NCBI GenBank assembly: GCA_963854835.1
Contig: OY978528.1
Location: forward strand, 56,936,761 to 57,000,760
Direction: 5' to 3'
Source of the DNA: Megamerina dolium
Lineage: Eukaryota > Arthropoda > Insecta > Diptera > Megamerinidae
DNA: 64,000 nt
Shown in pieces: positions 48,241-61,442 of this stretch; position 1 is the stretch's first letter, and each line of letters starts with the position of its first letter. A program made the translations under genes and the position numbers. The notes below the pieces were generated by a model, which ran no database searches, was not told the origin of the DNA, and worked only from the letters and a program-made list of their open reading frames with translations.

Positions 48241-50597
48241 TCGACTCCAAGTATGTAAAGAAATTTTCATCTGGTCTAATGGGAAATATCTTTTCCTTTT
48301 ACTTTGTGGTTGTGATATCACACTAAAGAATTTTTACATTACAATATATTGCAGAATTAGCAAAAAAAAAAACAAATTCTAAGCAGTGTCTAACAGTACG
48401 TCATAAGTACAAAAAAATGCCAACTCAAATATATAAAATTGATGCTTGAAGTGAAAAAATGCAATCGATATTGCTATTCGATATGCTCCTTAATTTTGAC
48501 CTAAATACAAATCAACACTGAAATAGAATTTCGCTCAACTATTGATGGCTATTTGAAATGTTTAAGATACTAATTTATTATAAGTAGTATAATACCGACT
48601 ACACTACTATACATATACAATAATATAGTACGTACATTTTATTCACGCTCATACTTGCATACAAGAATACACCTATATTGTACCATTGCCTAATGATTTC
48701 CAATTCGAAATCAATTGAATCGAAATTGAATTCAAGAAAACTGACCTTTAACAATGCAACAGAAATTGTTAAATTCTAATACATAACTATAGATATGTAT
48801 GTATGTATATATGCATGATGATGATGCTCAATGCAGATATTGCTGCCTGCTTGTATGTGTGTGTACCATCGTTGAACAAAAGCAGCAATGGCGCACAAAC
48901 AGGCATATACAAACAACTGGATACCTGTATAAAGATTTTGCTTTCCAAAATTACAAAAACACTACATAAAGAACAACAACTAAAATTAAAAAAAAATTTA
49001 CAATCAAACAAATTACAAATCAAAACAAACATTGCAAGAACAAGAAGCAAAAGAAATGACAGAAGTGCAGAGGAGTATGACAAATGATATAAATGAAAAA
49101 AAAAAGAAACTGTTGAAACTGGTAATGAAATGCAGAGAGGCAGAAAAATTATAAAAAAAAAATACAATAAAATAAAATCATCTCTTTGTGGCCAAAAACA
49201 ACAATAACGAGAACAATGACGAATGGAGTGCAAAAGGCGAATGAACTTTACGGCGCAACCGCAACAGCGGTAACCACTACAACAATAACACAACACTACC
49301 AGTAGAGACAACAATCGAATGAAAGTTATGCAACGTGAGCAATGGAAGAGAAATACGAACATAAGTACGAGTATGCATACCTATATAGTAGCTATGGTAT
49401 ATAGAAATAGCGAGCGCAACAACGACGATTCCATCGACACCATCGACAGCATCTTTACTTGGCCAAGCAATAGTCGTTGTTTCAGCATGCATGTGTATGT
49501 AAGAGGTTATGTTGCCACTCTCTTTTTGACTTTTTTGATTTATCATTTAAAAATTTCTTATTTAATTCTTAGCCATTCAGATCCAAACAGCAGTAAGCAA
49601 GCACAACGCCACTCATATTAATTTCAGATATATTGCTATTCACATTTGTATAAGCTGAGAGCCAAGGTAGTAAACATTTTGTTCAATTCAAAGTTATAAA
49701 TGTAAACCAATTTCATTTAAGACGTATTTGATTTAGAGCGTCGAACATTAAAACTATCAATGAGTTCAAGGATTCTTCACATTTCTCTGAATAATTGCAA
49801 AAGTAGTCGTGAAACATATTTTTATGAAGAATCTCAGAAATTCTCTTCATATTGTTTTTCGAATTTAATGTCCTTACCGCATCGACCAATTTAATAAAGT
49901 TTTTTCACACATAAATAGAGCATTTGTTCTTGCAGACGTTGTCCTGTTGTGGTTGTGGGCAATTAATTCAGTAAAAAGAGTTCCATAAAACGTTTTCGAA
50001 CGAACTTTGCGACAAAAGTTTTGAAAAAGTATTAAAATGTTGAGAGAATATTGTCTCACTAAATCATAGTTTTTTGTTCTTATTATTTCGATATTTCCTA
50101 TTTTCGACACACACACACACACACTTATCGCCATTTTTTCAGTACAAGTTTAAACTAGGTTTAAACTAAGTTTACGTAAACGGAGCTTAAATTTCAACTT
50201 ATTGTAAATTTCAACAAGAAATTATGTATTGGGATGCAAGAACAGACAGCTGATCAACTAATTGTTTAATCCTATTTGAACCCAGTTAGATTGGGCGTTT
50301 AAACTTAGTTGAAACTACAAATCGAGTTTAAACTTAGTTTAAACGACAAATAGAGTGAAACTCGCACTGAAAAACTGTCCCTTAGAGTTTTTATCAGCAG
50401 ACGTTAATATCTTTTGGCCACGCTCGCATTTTAAATAGGTTTAAAAATAGTTCAAATAGATTAAAAATAAAATAAAATAGTTTAAAACTTTACTTTACTA
50501 AACTTACTCGTTTGAAGATGGGTATATCAAAATAGTTTTTAATGTTGTTAATGTCAGTACTAGAAAAATTGGCATATAACATTATATTATATTATAT
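48241..50597. other. DNA with simple repeats, no gene recognised
   Basis: Several overlapping frames on both strands at 48787-49621 reflect low-complexity A/CAA-rich sequence. A TAAACTTAGTTTAAAC-type palindrome-rich patch lies at 50150-50350. Confidence 0.4.
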
Positions 50598-51050
50598 TAG
50601 GTGTAGTAAAAGGAAATCCACAACTTTTCCAATAGATAGCTTTAGTAATCTATATCTCGCGTTATAAAGATAGAATATCGTACTAAATAAACTTTTCAGG
50701 CAGTTTTGTGATTACTTGACTCAGTATTGTTTGAGCAGGCGTCAAAGATGGACACCAGTAAAGAGAAAATACGCCATATTTTACAGTTCTTCTTTGATAA
50801 AGGCGAAAACGCAAGCCAGACGGCTGAAAATGTAAATAGTGTTTATGGTCCGGATACTGTAATAGCCAATAACGTGAAATTTGGTTTCGTCGATTCCGTC
50901 CCGGTAATTTTGATGTCAAAGATGCAAGGCCAATTGTCGAAAATATCGATAAAATAATGGAAATCGTCGAGTCTGACCGTCATGTAAGCACTGTTTCTAA
51001 TGCCCAGGAGCTAAACCTTGCACAAAAAACCGTTTGGAACCATTTAAATA
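50598..51050 (+). mobile_element. 5' half of a mariner (family B)
   Basis: Starts at the TIR GGTGTAGTAAAAGGAAA after TA, and carries the untranslated leader and transposase N-terminus from the ATG at 50748 (MDTSKEKIRHILQFFFDKGE, then ASQTAENVNSVYGPDTVIAN). A frameshift near 50890 is followed by RPIVENIDKIMEIVESDRHV and a region ending AQKTVWNHLNK-stop. It aligns with the right end of the element at 16914-17849 but retains the DNA-binding region deleted there. Everything 3' of ~51050, including the catalytic domain, is absent. Confidence 0.87.
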
Positions 51051-53989
51051 AATAAAACTTTCACTTAATATTATTATATATATTCATTTCCACCGCAATT
51101 TTGATCATGGGAAATAGAAGTTTTATATTTGTAGTCACGCTCTCGACGATTTAGATTTTTTTTTATTCACATACTAAGTAGAAATTTGTTTATTTATTTT
51201 TTTATTTTTTTTTTATATTTTGCGATAATCTCTACATTTTATTTTTATATAGAAAAAATAATTTCGACATTATTGTATAAATGTTTGCATTAATATCGAA
51301 AAGATAATTTTTTTTTTATTGTATAAAATATAAAATTAAATTAAAAAATAGATAAATACATTTATTGTTCGAGATTATTTCAATTTATTTTCAAATAGTA
51401 TTGAAAACATTGTATAAAATATACAAATATACATAAATTTTTATTAAACTCTTAATTTCATTAAATTTATTTTCACCAATATTCATATAATTACAAACAT
51501 TTTCTCTTAGGACAACCATATTTAGCACGAAGGCGACTGAAGCTAGTCACGGCAAGTTGTTAATACGGCTTCCATACAAAGTCTCGTAATTTTTAAAAAT
51601 TTTGAACCCCAATTACTTATGTACGTCATTTTAGTTTGGGGCAATCATTTTGGACACATAGATTAACAGTTTTAGAAGAAATAATGTTCAAGAAAGGGAC
51701 ATACCACGTCTAGTATTTAAGGCAGATCGTATACAAAGTCAAAAAAATGTTTACCTCCAAACCACTATAACTTACTAAGACTTCAGTCTATGATAGCCAT
51801 ATTTGATATGTAATTAGATAAATATTGTAAAACGAAATAATTTCATGAGAAGTGGGAACGTCATCCATACTGTGGATGGCCATATTCGACATTCTTGGTT
51901 TGGCCAATAATTCATTCCGTTAACGGAATGTAAATGTTAATGTAAACTTTGGGATTAACGAAACCGAACATTTCAAAAATCACTCAGAGAAATATACAAA
52001 CAAGCAATTATATTTCAAAAACAAATGAATATAGTATATTTTGAGCCAAAAAACTTAATATTAGTTTTTCGATAAGAATGCAGCTATTCATATTTATTAA
52101 ATACCTAATGAATACATTCATATATATGTAACAGATAACGTGATCTTTATTCAATTATCTCATTAAAATTGTTGTCATATTTTGTGCAAAGCAATAACAA
52201 CAACAACAACAACAACAGCAACAAAGCAGCGTTCTCGCTAATAGTCATGGCAGCCACAAGAATGTTGTATTATGGTAGTGATTTATAAATGCCACAATAC
52301 TAACCAACTAACTATCTACCACCACCACCAACACAAATTAGATTAGAAATAGCAATGGAAGTTTTAGTATGTAGCACTAGAAGAAGTGCCAGCAGTTGAA
52401 GTAATAATAATAACAACAACACCAAGAAAATCCAAAAGATTACTGTACATTCACCCACTTTTCTGTTGTTAATACAAAACCACTGCCTTGCAGTCATAAT
52501 GCAACAAATATACTAACACATGCAAACTCGCTCGTATATGACCATACTTATATATGTATATCTACATATACGTGTAGGTATACATGGCAATGTACTTTTG
52601 CGCATGCGTGCAATTGCAATTGCCATATGTTTTGGTGTGTGTGTTTTTTTGTGAATGTATTTGTGTGACTATGCATTAGAAACAAAAGTTGCTGCTGCTT
52701 TCTCTTGTTTTTGCAGAATTTCTCAGCATTTGAAAACAGCAACAACAACAACAACAACAACAAATGCAACAAAGAATGAAGAAGTAAAGCTAAAATAACA
52801 ATTTTAGAAAATAGCAAACGAATTATTTAAACCGTTATGTTATTGCAAACTAACACACACACACACACACAGACTGTGCACAACTCCATTTCACTGCTTC
52901 AATGCAATTCTTTTGCTATGGCTGCTGCTCTTGGCAGTTAGATGTAGATGTTGTTGTTGTTTTTTTTTTATTGCCATTGTAGCGCAATTTTTCGACTGAC
53001 TGCAGGCATAGAACATTGCACCGTATTTTTGTATAGGTGTTTGTGTGTGTGTGAAGAGCTGTATATGAGTATGAGTATACCGTTAGAATATAAACTCAGC
53101 TCCAATACAATCCTGTTACAAAACATAGATACATATACATTCAAATAAAATTGCATCCAAATACACTAAACAACAAAATATAGAGGAAAAACGGGAAATT
53201 CTCCAAAGCGAAAGGTAATGAAATGAGGGAATATATACAAATAGCGAGTGCAAAAACGAAAAACTTGGATAAGGGGGAGAATGTGAGGGAGAAGACACGT
53301 ACATATATAAGCCAAAGAAGAATATAATGGATAATTGCATTCAACTAATACTTTTACATATTTTATTAGCGTAGTACATAGAAAGAAAGCGAGCCATATA
53401 GATACGTTACATTGAGGTAGTGTTAGAGCAAGAGCGTGAGGAAAAATAGTGAGTGTGAGAGAGAAAACATGACAAATGATTTTGCACAAGTGGCAAAGAG
53501 TGAAAATCTAATGTTCTGCATGAGCACATACATTGTAATACCATTATACCTACTACCTGTATATGTGTGTAGGTGAAATGCATTTTTACCATATAGAAAC
53601 ATACAAAAGCTTATATATATATATATATATAATTACAATAATCATAAATTTTGAACAAAAACAGAATTATTTTAGAACTACATAAACTCGAAATGGTCAT
53701 TTACTTAGGTATCTACATAATAATGATGTTGCTGTGTCGGTTTTTCTTTTACCTAATGTAATTTGTGGCATTATCACTATTATTATTATTGACACTACTA
53801 TATACATACATATATATGTATGTATGTATGTGTATATATACATATATTTATTTCTATTGCTACTACTCGAACTACGTACTGCTGCAAATGCTATTTATTG
53901 CATTCGAGTCTATGCGCATGCGCGCGCACAACAATATAACGTCAAACTTCCGGGGTAAATAAACTAAAAATAGGTCATTGGGTGCTAGT
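51051..53989. other. AT-rich DNA with simple repeats, no gene recognised
   Basis: CAA tracts are at 52197-52222 and 52736-52763, CA tracts near 52855-52870, and TATG/TA runs near 53610-53630 and 53800-53850. No exon is recognised. Confidence 0.4.
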
Positions 53990-54870
53990 TCTTGCCTTTT
54001 TTCTTCTTCTTCTCCCATATTCAATCTATTCCTGTAGTGTTGTTCTACTCGATCAGAATTTCTATTGTGTTGACTGTTGTACTGGAGAAAATTACCTATA
54101 AGTATATGTTGTTGTGCAAATATAGTAAGTATACTCTTTCGTTGATAAACATATTTTTATGAACCGAGTTTCGTTCATATAGCTTTATATTTCACGTGGC
54201 AAACCTGCAAAAAAATATTCGAAAATATTGGAAAATATAATTTAGTAGGCGTAATTTTTATCCCCTAACGTCTGTTTTCAAACATACTGTTTCGATAATA
54301 AAATATTTGAATGAGTTAAGTTCCATTCATAAAGATTTATATTTTAGTGCGAAAAACTCCAAAAATATATTCGAAAACATACTTTTGTGTGGGAGACAGG
54401 CGCGGTTCGTCGTTCGAAAATATAATTTTGTAAAGAAGGTATGTGTGGTTTTCCTTCAACCCCAGTTACTGTCAAATTTATATGTTCATTACCATATTTA
54501 TTCATATTTACATAGTTTCCACTTAATCGCTTTATTTTTTCGTGTTCAAAACATATTTCTGAATGGGAAATATGTGCAGTTTTCATTCAATTTTGCTCAT
54601 TTATTAATATATCAAATATGTGTTAAAACTAATATTCTATACTGAGTTTCAGTTTGACAGCTTCATATTTCCATGCACAAAGAATAAAAAATTACCTTCG
54701 ATTACACAATTTTGTATGGGAAGTAGGCATGGTTTGCATTAGAATTCACTCTTTCATAATATTTTTCCCTTCAATGATAAAAATCAGTGCCAATTTCAGT
54801 TTGATTTCTTTATAAAAACGGTAGTTAACACGCAAACCAAATTTTCGCTATTTGCTTAAACTAATCTAGT
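53990..54870 (+). repeat. Divergent tandem-repeat array, copy II
   Basis: About five degenerate units start near 54160, 54311, 54518, 54641 and 54790 (spacing ~120-210). Shared phrases are GAGTTTCGTTCATATAG/GAGTTTCAGTTTGACAG, then CTTTATATTT, CGAAAACATACTTTTGTGTG, and GGGAGACAGGC/GGGAAGTAGGC. The same family as 39950-41060. Confidence 0.55.
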
Positions 54871-55146
54871 TATATCTCTGCTATAACTCGTTCCATGTGT
54901 AGTTTCCAGATCGTCAATTCTTCTTGCCATCCTGTCGGAACTATATTTCGTCAATGTTTTCAAACAGAAACTTGAAGCATAATTTCATCTCAATCGATAT
55001 TTCTCATGTTTCAAAGTAAATTGAAATAATTTGAAAGTGTGGTCGAGGAGTGAGTTGTCCATGATGAAATGGCAAATTGTAATGAATGAAAATGCATAAT
55101 TCATTTTGATAGCTGACAGTTGATTTACACAGCATATAAATCAACA

Positions 55147-55760
55147 TTAACCCTGAAAGGATAATCTCCGTCGATTGGACGAACACTGTTGCTCTTTTTC
55201 CATGTTTATCTCCATTTGCTTGTCATATTGGACTCTCTTTTGCAATAATGTTAGTTTGAGTTGTGCTTTAAAGTTGGGCCGACGTTAAGCAGATTGAGCG
55301 TAACGTAAGTGCTTTATTTTGCAGCAAACGAAAGCAAACGTCGTATGTATTTCGAGCATATACTTGGAACGAACCCAAACATATTTAGCTCATTTTACCC
55401 ATTTAGCTCGTAATGACACTTTTGTGTGAACCATACAACCTAACGCTTGCGGGAATTTTACGTTCAAATAAAAAGAACCCGAAAGAATTGGGAAACTCAA
55501 AGAACCGAAAATGCGATACATCTATTTTCTGTTACGATAACCAGCCGAAACCGAATAAAATACTTTCCATGCCGTGGCTAAACAAAAGATTAAATACGGA
55601 AAAAGAAGGCGATGACGAAAAGTCCAACTGCTAGTGTTAAGGCAAAAATAAACAAGGACAATATTAAAAATGACGACGAAGGACCAAAAGAAAAATTTGT
55701 GTATTTTGCCCATATCTAAAACGCCGTATGACTAAGTTGTCGTGCGAAAATGCAAGGAAT
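55147..55760 (+). mobile_element. piggyBac relic with recognisable left terminus
   Basis: TTAA at 55147-55150 is followed by CCCTGAAAGGATAATCT, close to the classical piggyBac end. At 55413-55634 a frame encodes NLTLAGILRSNKKNPKEL, NSKNRKCDTSIFCYDN and PKPNKIL. This matches the part of piggyBac transposases just before the last catalytic Asp (a SNK..P.EL..SKNR..TSIFCYD pattern), with a small deletion. Upstream and downstream coding parts are missing. The right end is uncertain; a GGG-TTAA occurs at ~56138-56145 but its flank does not match the left end. Confidence 0.72.
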
Positions 55761-57983
55761 GGGTATGTATGTAACACAAACATCAACTTTGTGCCTCTTG
55801 CATAAAATAAAAATTAATTTTAGCTTTTTTATGGCTTTAAGCCAATTATGAAATTTTTAATGATATTATTTTTTTTTTTTTTTTGATATTCAAATAATAT
55901 ATTTTATTAATTTTAAAAATGATCCAATGAAAATATTGCTAATTCCTATCATGTACATCTTTCTTCAATAAAACAAGATTGCCGAATTTTGTTAAAGGAA
56001 ATGTATAATTTTATTTTCTTACAATCCAAGAAATTAAATAAATGAAATTAATGATTTCTTTTATTTTACTCTCATTTTTAATTAAAGTTTTAAAACTTCA
56101 TCAAATCAACGAACATTACCTTTAGTGTTTGTAAAATAACGGGTTAAGGTCTGCAACGTTTTTCTAGTGCAAATTTCACTAGTACTAATACTAGTAATAG
56201 TTCTTTTTATACTTCTGCCAATTCAACTGTAAAAAATTAACATTGAGTGAGGGCGGAAAATCGACAGTTCACTTGTGAACTATCGCTTTTCTAGTATTGT
56301 GGGAGCCAATTGTAGTAGTAAGTTACCTCTTTGATAATATTTAGGACTTTTTTCCGGAATAAGATTACTTCATTTAAAAAAACAGATGTATAGATTTTTT
56401 GTGTGCTCATTTAATGTTGCTTTTTGCTACATATATATGACTTTTATACAAAATCACTAATCGTCTTTATAAGTAGTCCATCATTTTGGAGGAACATAAA
56501 CAATTTTATTCACTATATATTACATATAAAAAATCAAATTCCCTTAGTTCTGTAAGTTCGCATCATTTTAAAATAAAATAAAAAAATTAAATTAAACTCT
56601 TTAAAAATCCTCAAAACATTTAATATAACATTATTTTATACGTTTTTAAATAATAACATTCAAAAATAAAAAAACCAACTATTACTATCATATAAAATAG
56701 TAAAACTTAAGCTAAGGTAACTTAAGAATACTAGCAAAATTTATTTTTTGACATCATAGATATATGCTTCATACGAAACTCTGCCTCCATTTGCACTAGT
56801 TCTTTAATATTGGAGAAAGTTCTAGTGGCTTTTAGGGAATTTGCCTGACGCTTCCTGAAGGGAAACAACATAGAATAGAATTACTCGAGAAATATTATCT
56901 GAAAACATGCAAAGCCTGATAGAAGAAAACTGTGACCCCACAGCTAAAATGTTACACCATTATATTCTGCTGTAAATTATACTATTGATCGTCTAAAACA
57001 ATATTCGTATATATGTATGTAGTTGATGTATGGTACCGAAACAGTAAGACTCATCAGTAGTACAGTCAGCAGCGAAATCAACGACTGGCAGCACTGCTAA
57101 CAGTCAAATGTAACATAAACAGAATATACAGCATTCCGTGTTGCTGTTAACTCTGCTGTTAATCAGCTGATACATTCGAATTTTTTTTTTCGTGTATTTA
57201 TCACTCAATGTCTTTTATCAAGCCAATGGAAGAATATACATAGATAGATAGGGGCTTTGGTAAAGTAACCCATTTAAAGATCCGCACACGCCTAAACATG
57301 ATTGTTGAGTGTAATAGCCAAAAAAAAACTTTAGTGAAAAATTTGGAACTATAGGATTTTTTGTTTGTGGCTAAACACGTAAGTCTTTCAGAAACTTTTT
57401 AAAATAATACAATATATTGTGTCTCTGAGAAAATGCTATCAGGGTGATCGAGCCAAGTTCCATACCAAAAGTAAGTAATAGGATGGAAATTTATTTCGTT
57501 AAAAGTTCTTGATATAAAAAAATTATTGGTTTTTAATAAGAGTGGTCTCTCTCACTCTCTTTCTCTCCCTCTTTAACTGTCTCACTTTTTAAGCTCTCTT
57601 CTCTCTACTCTCTCTCTCACTTCCATAATTTTAAAATTTATGCTATCATGCAATAATAATAATAATTATAACAACCACACCAACAACAACAACAAGAACA
57701 ATAGACAAACTCACTGACAAAACATATGTATCGTACCTATCTACATACATATGTAGCTACTATACAAATTCCCATTTATTTACTAACAACCATAAGCATA
57801 TGTACATATAATAAACAACAGCAATTGTCAGCAACAAACGAGTTGTTGAAGTTAAAATGACAGCAGTTGTACAACCTATGTACATACGTCTACATAAAAG
57901 TATATATAAAAGATAAGATACTGCAAATACAAAGTATTAACCGTACAACAGTAACAATAAGAAGAAAATAAGTGCTGCAAAAT

Positions 57984-57986
<3 letters not shown>
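55761..57986. other. AT-rich DNA, no gene recognised
   Basis: Includes a CT-rich tract at 57545-57625 and a (CAA)n run near 57673-57695. No exon is recognised. Confidence 0.4.

Positions 57987-58056
<70 letters not shown>
57987..58056. repeat. (TA)n microsatellite
   Basis: About 33 TA units. Confidence 0.97.
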
Positions 58057-58937
58057 GTACGAGTATAAGAAGAAGAAAAAAAGTAAATTCACCGTTCACT
58101 CGGCCGCCAAAGTTCATTGGCACACTTTTGCGCAAGCGCGAATACAAAAAAAAAAAAACACAACAGAGAAAAATAAGAAAACAAAACCAAAGCTACAGCA
58201 ACAACAGCTGTATACACAAGAGAGCAATAACAGGAACAACAACAACTGTTACAACTGTAGTAGCATGATTGGTGTAAACTGAGAGATCAAAATCAGTGTT
58301 GCCAAGTTGAGTGGAATTACTCGTTTTTTTTTTAAATATTTATTTTTGGAAAAGTTCATGCAATAACATTACCCGTAAATGTATAAATTAAGAGAATACA
58401 TCGGAGTACCTTCTTAATAATTATTTCACCCAATGCTTTATCGTGATGATTTTACAATATTATTCAATATATAGGAAATAAATATAAATATTCAAATAAA
58501 TTAATGATTTATTTAAATTTGTTGTTATTTGAGAAGATCTATTAAAACTGAACTAAAATCAATGTGGCAACATTGATTATAAATTGTGCAGAAACCATTG
58601 TTGACCGTATTGATATTAGTAATGTTGCTGAGATTTTGTGAGAGGCGCATTGGTAAAATTGAGTACTTGCATATATGTATGTACGAGTACAGAATAGTGT
58701 ATGTAACTAAATAGTAGATAAATGTGCGAAACAATTGTTAGCGACACTTCTCAAGTATATAATAATCACTATATTGTTGGAGTCAATTGTTTTACTTCAG
58801 CATTTAAATCATTTCATTCTCAATTCAGATGATGAAAATATTTCTCCATATTCATTTTTTCCCGTCATTACATTACCTCCTGATTTGATCATTACAATCA
58901 GCCTTATCAGTCGCTGTATTTTAATCCACTTAACTAT
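58057..58937. other. Intergenic DNA with a possible promoter-like motif
   Basis: CAGTGTTGCC at 58293-58302 resembles the GGCAACGCTG-type fly core motif. No gene downstream is recognised. Confidence 0.35.
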
Positions 58938-59010
58938 GTGGGTGCTGTAGCTCAGTTGATTAGGGTGCAAGACCTCTGCTGATCAATGCTCCTTTTACGC
59001 CTAATTAGCA
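58938..59010 (+). repeat. Possible SINE head fragment
   Basis: GTGGGTGCTGTAGCTCAGTT matches the start of the SINE at 9520, including an A box. The sequence then diverges and no B box is present, so it is not a tRNA gene. Confidence 0.4.
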
Positions 59011-59159
59011 GTAGTCTGTTCAGTTGCCTTCGTCCATTCAAATCGAAGCAGCTGATTTCTTCGGGTGCCATCGATAATACGCGTCTGATGTTACAACTTC
59101 TCATGCTACTCAAGCATGTTGAAATAGTGGCATAAGTAAATGCTTACATGACTGGCATT

Positions 59160-59689
59160 ATATGCTGAAATTATAGGTCAGGTTACATAACACAAAGGAC
59201 AAGTTCGCGTATGGGCGAAATCGGATAAAAGTCACGCTTACCTCTCACATAGAGGTATCCTATGAAATGTGTGAGTTTACAATTGACACGTGAAAATGCC
59301 GTATGAAAATCGCCTGTTCACAAGAAATACATATATTAAAAAATTATCTTAATCGGATGAGAACCACGCCTACTTCCAATACCAAAGTGTGTTATTACAT
59401 ACTTTTTGCGCGAAAATATAAAGCCATCGATCGAAAACTCATTAAGTTATCAAACTGAAATTCGTTACATACAATTATTTGCAAATAAATGAACAAGATT
59501 GAATATGAATGAAATCGAACAAGATGTATTTACATATAACTGCCATACAAAAGTATTGAATGTGGAGATTTTACATTTTGTGAGCTCCAATATAAAGTTA
59601 TCGAATTGAAACTCTGTATTTACAATTATAATATATGTTCCAAGGCATTGATGCATTTTAAAATATGCTGAATCTGATAACAAAAACAC
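59160..59689 (-). repeat. Divergent tandem-repeat array, copy III (inverted)
   Basis: Phrases such as GCGAAAATATAAAG, TTATCAAACTGAAATTCG, CCATACAAAAGTATTGAA and AGAACCACGCCTACTTCC are reverse-complement relatives of the phrases in the arrays at 40 and 54 kb. The array resumes after the (CAA)n repeat, to ~60180. Confidence 0.55.
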
Positions 59690-59825
59690 TATTGCCCAAG
59701 AACGGACGGGTCTACGTCCCGGAAGAACTCAACCACGTGCAAGTCGACCAAGGTCCATTCATCTCATCAGAATATAGAAATGCTTTGTACGGGAACAAAA
59801 AGTATTTCCGTATTTTTACTGCTGC

Positions 59826-59859
<34 letters not shown>

Positions 59860-59912
59860 CCAACACCAACACCAACACCAACAACAACACCAACAACAAC
59901 AACAACAACAAC
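59690..59912 (+). repeat. Copy 3 of the (CAA)n-tailed ~135-bp repeat
   Basis: The best-preserved + strand copy. LPKNGRVYVPEELNHVQVD, then GPFISSEYRNALYGNK, is followed by a long CAA/CACCAA tract (59820-59912). It sits inside the inverted array of copy III. Confidence 0.87.
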
Positions 59913-60184
59913 TATTTCCATCACGAACTTACGATCCATATGCATATTTTGGCATTTTGCACATGAATATATAAAGATATCAAGCGGAGTCCAGTACATA
60001 CAACTATATTTATTATTGATTGAATGGCTTTGAAAATTGATGGATTCGGATGAAAAAAACGTATAATTGCCATGCAAAAGTATGTTGCTATATGTGTGAT
60101 TATTTTTCAAATTATTGACATACTCGAAGATGGCCTGAATCGAATGAAAGCTAGTGCTCGTACAAAAATAAGTGCTTGATTCTA
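59913..60184 (-). repeat. Continuation of divergent tandem array III
   Basis: CCATGCAAAAGTATG near 60070 and the ATTGATGGATTCGGATGAAA phrase near 60035 continue the array interrupted by the (CAA)n repeat. Confidence 0.45.
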
Positions 60185-61442
60185 CCTTGTTCTGACACAC
60201 ATGCTCCCTATTGATCTATACATTAAGGAAACAGCAAACACCACAACCGCAGTGAGGCTAAAGGAAGCGGGTGAGTGGAAGGAGAGAACCTACGGCTATG
60301 GATGCATACTAACAAGGGAAACGCAATATGCGTCTGACAGGACTGACTACATCATCCCAAAGATGAATTTCAACAGCAACCTCACAGTAGTTTTTCCTTC
60401 GAGGTAGGATTGGACTAAGGGATTTTTGTTAAACAGCTTCGACACCACAATCTACATGGACGGCTCCAAAATGGATTGTGGCGTAGGGGAAGGAATATAT
60501 TCCGAGAGATTGAAAGTGGCCAAGTCTGTGCGCCTTCCTAACCTGTATAGCGTATTCCAGGCGGAAGTGTTTGGAATCGGGGAAGCTAGTAGGATACTAA
60601 TCGCAGATTTCAGATACTAATCGCAGATTTCAGATTCAAGCTCAACATAGCTATACTATACGCACAGCCAAGCTGTAATTCAGGCCTTGCACTCAGCTGT
60701 CATATCCTCCTTCCTAGTGGAACAAAGTAGAAGGGGTCTCAATACACTCAGCGAACGGCAAAACGTTTCATTGATCTGGGTTCCGGGACACCGGAACATA
60801 AAAGGAAACGAAAAAGCCGACGAACTGGCAAAAAGAGGATCTGCCATGCAAGAGGTTCTTGCATACCGCTGAGTGTAGCTAAAAGAGCTATCAATACAAA
60901 ATATCTACAAATAGCGGATTGTAAGTGCAAAAGTCTTACGAAGTGTAAGACTAGTAGGTCACTATGGCCTACATACGATCCTAAACAAACATTACTGATA
61001 AACAGGAACCGAAAAGATGTCTAGACTGACGGCAGTCATTAGTGGCTTCTGGCTCATCGGAGAACAGACGGCCAAAATGGGGATGTCCCTTAACGATTTC
61101 TGTCACAGTTGTAACCAAGTGGAAGAAAAGGAAACGGTCTTCCACTTCCTTTGTAAATGCCCTAGCCTTTGGAAGCAGAGAATGAACACCCTAGGTAAAC
61201 CACTCTTCAATAACATTGAGGAGTTGGCGGAAATAAATATCAGCGACCTCCTAAGGTTTCTAAACAGTACGAACTGGATTTAACCGTGCTGCCCACAAAA
61301 ACAACCAACAAACAGTTGGAAGCGAGGATGTGATAACAAAACGGTGCGTAAGCGCTATTTGGACTTATGGTTGAGTCCCCACTTTAATCAACCAACCTAC
61401 CTTAGGCAGGAATGTTTAAGCCACTGGACGGAAGCTCTGTGT
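60185..61442 (+). mobile_element. 3' end of an RNase H-containing LINE, pseudogene
   Basis: Begins with a linker after the RT domain (LPIDLYIKETANTTTAVRLK, PKMNFNSNLTVVFPSR). RNase H follows: MDGSKMDCGVGEGIYSE keeps the first Asp, FQAEVFGIGEAS keeps the Glu, the SDSQA position reads THSQA (third acidic residue lost), and WVPGHRNIKGNEKADELAK follows. After breaks come a Cys/His segment (FCHSCNQVEEKETVFHFLCK) and the C-terminus FLNSTNWI-stop at 61283. The 3' UTR ends near 61442. A 20-bp tandem duplication causes a frameshift inside RNase H. Confidence 0.88.

Noticed and set aside
48787..49621. Overlapping frames of up to 191 codons on both strands
   Set aside because: Low-complexity A/CAA-rich DNA leaves all frames open. 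Compositions are skewed (Phe/Leu/Cys-rich) with no motif.
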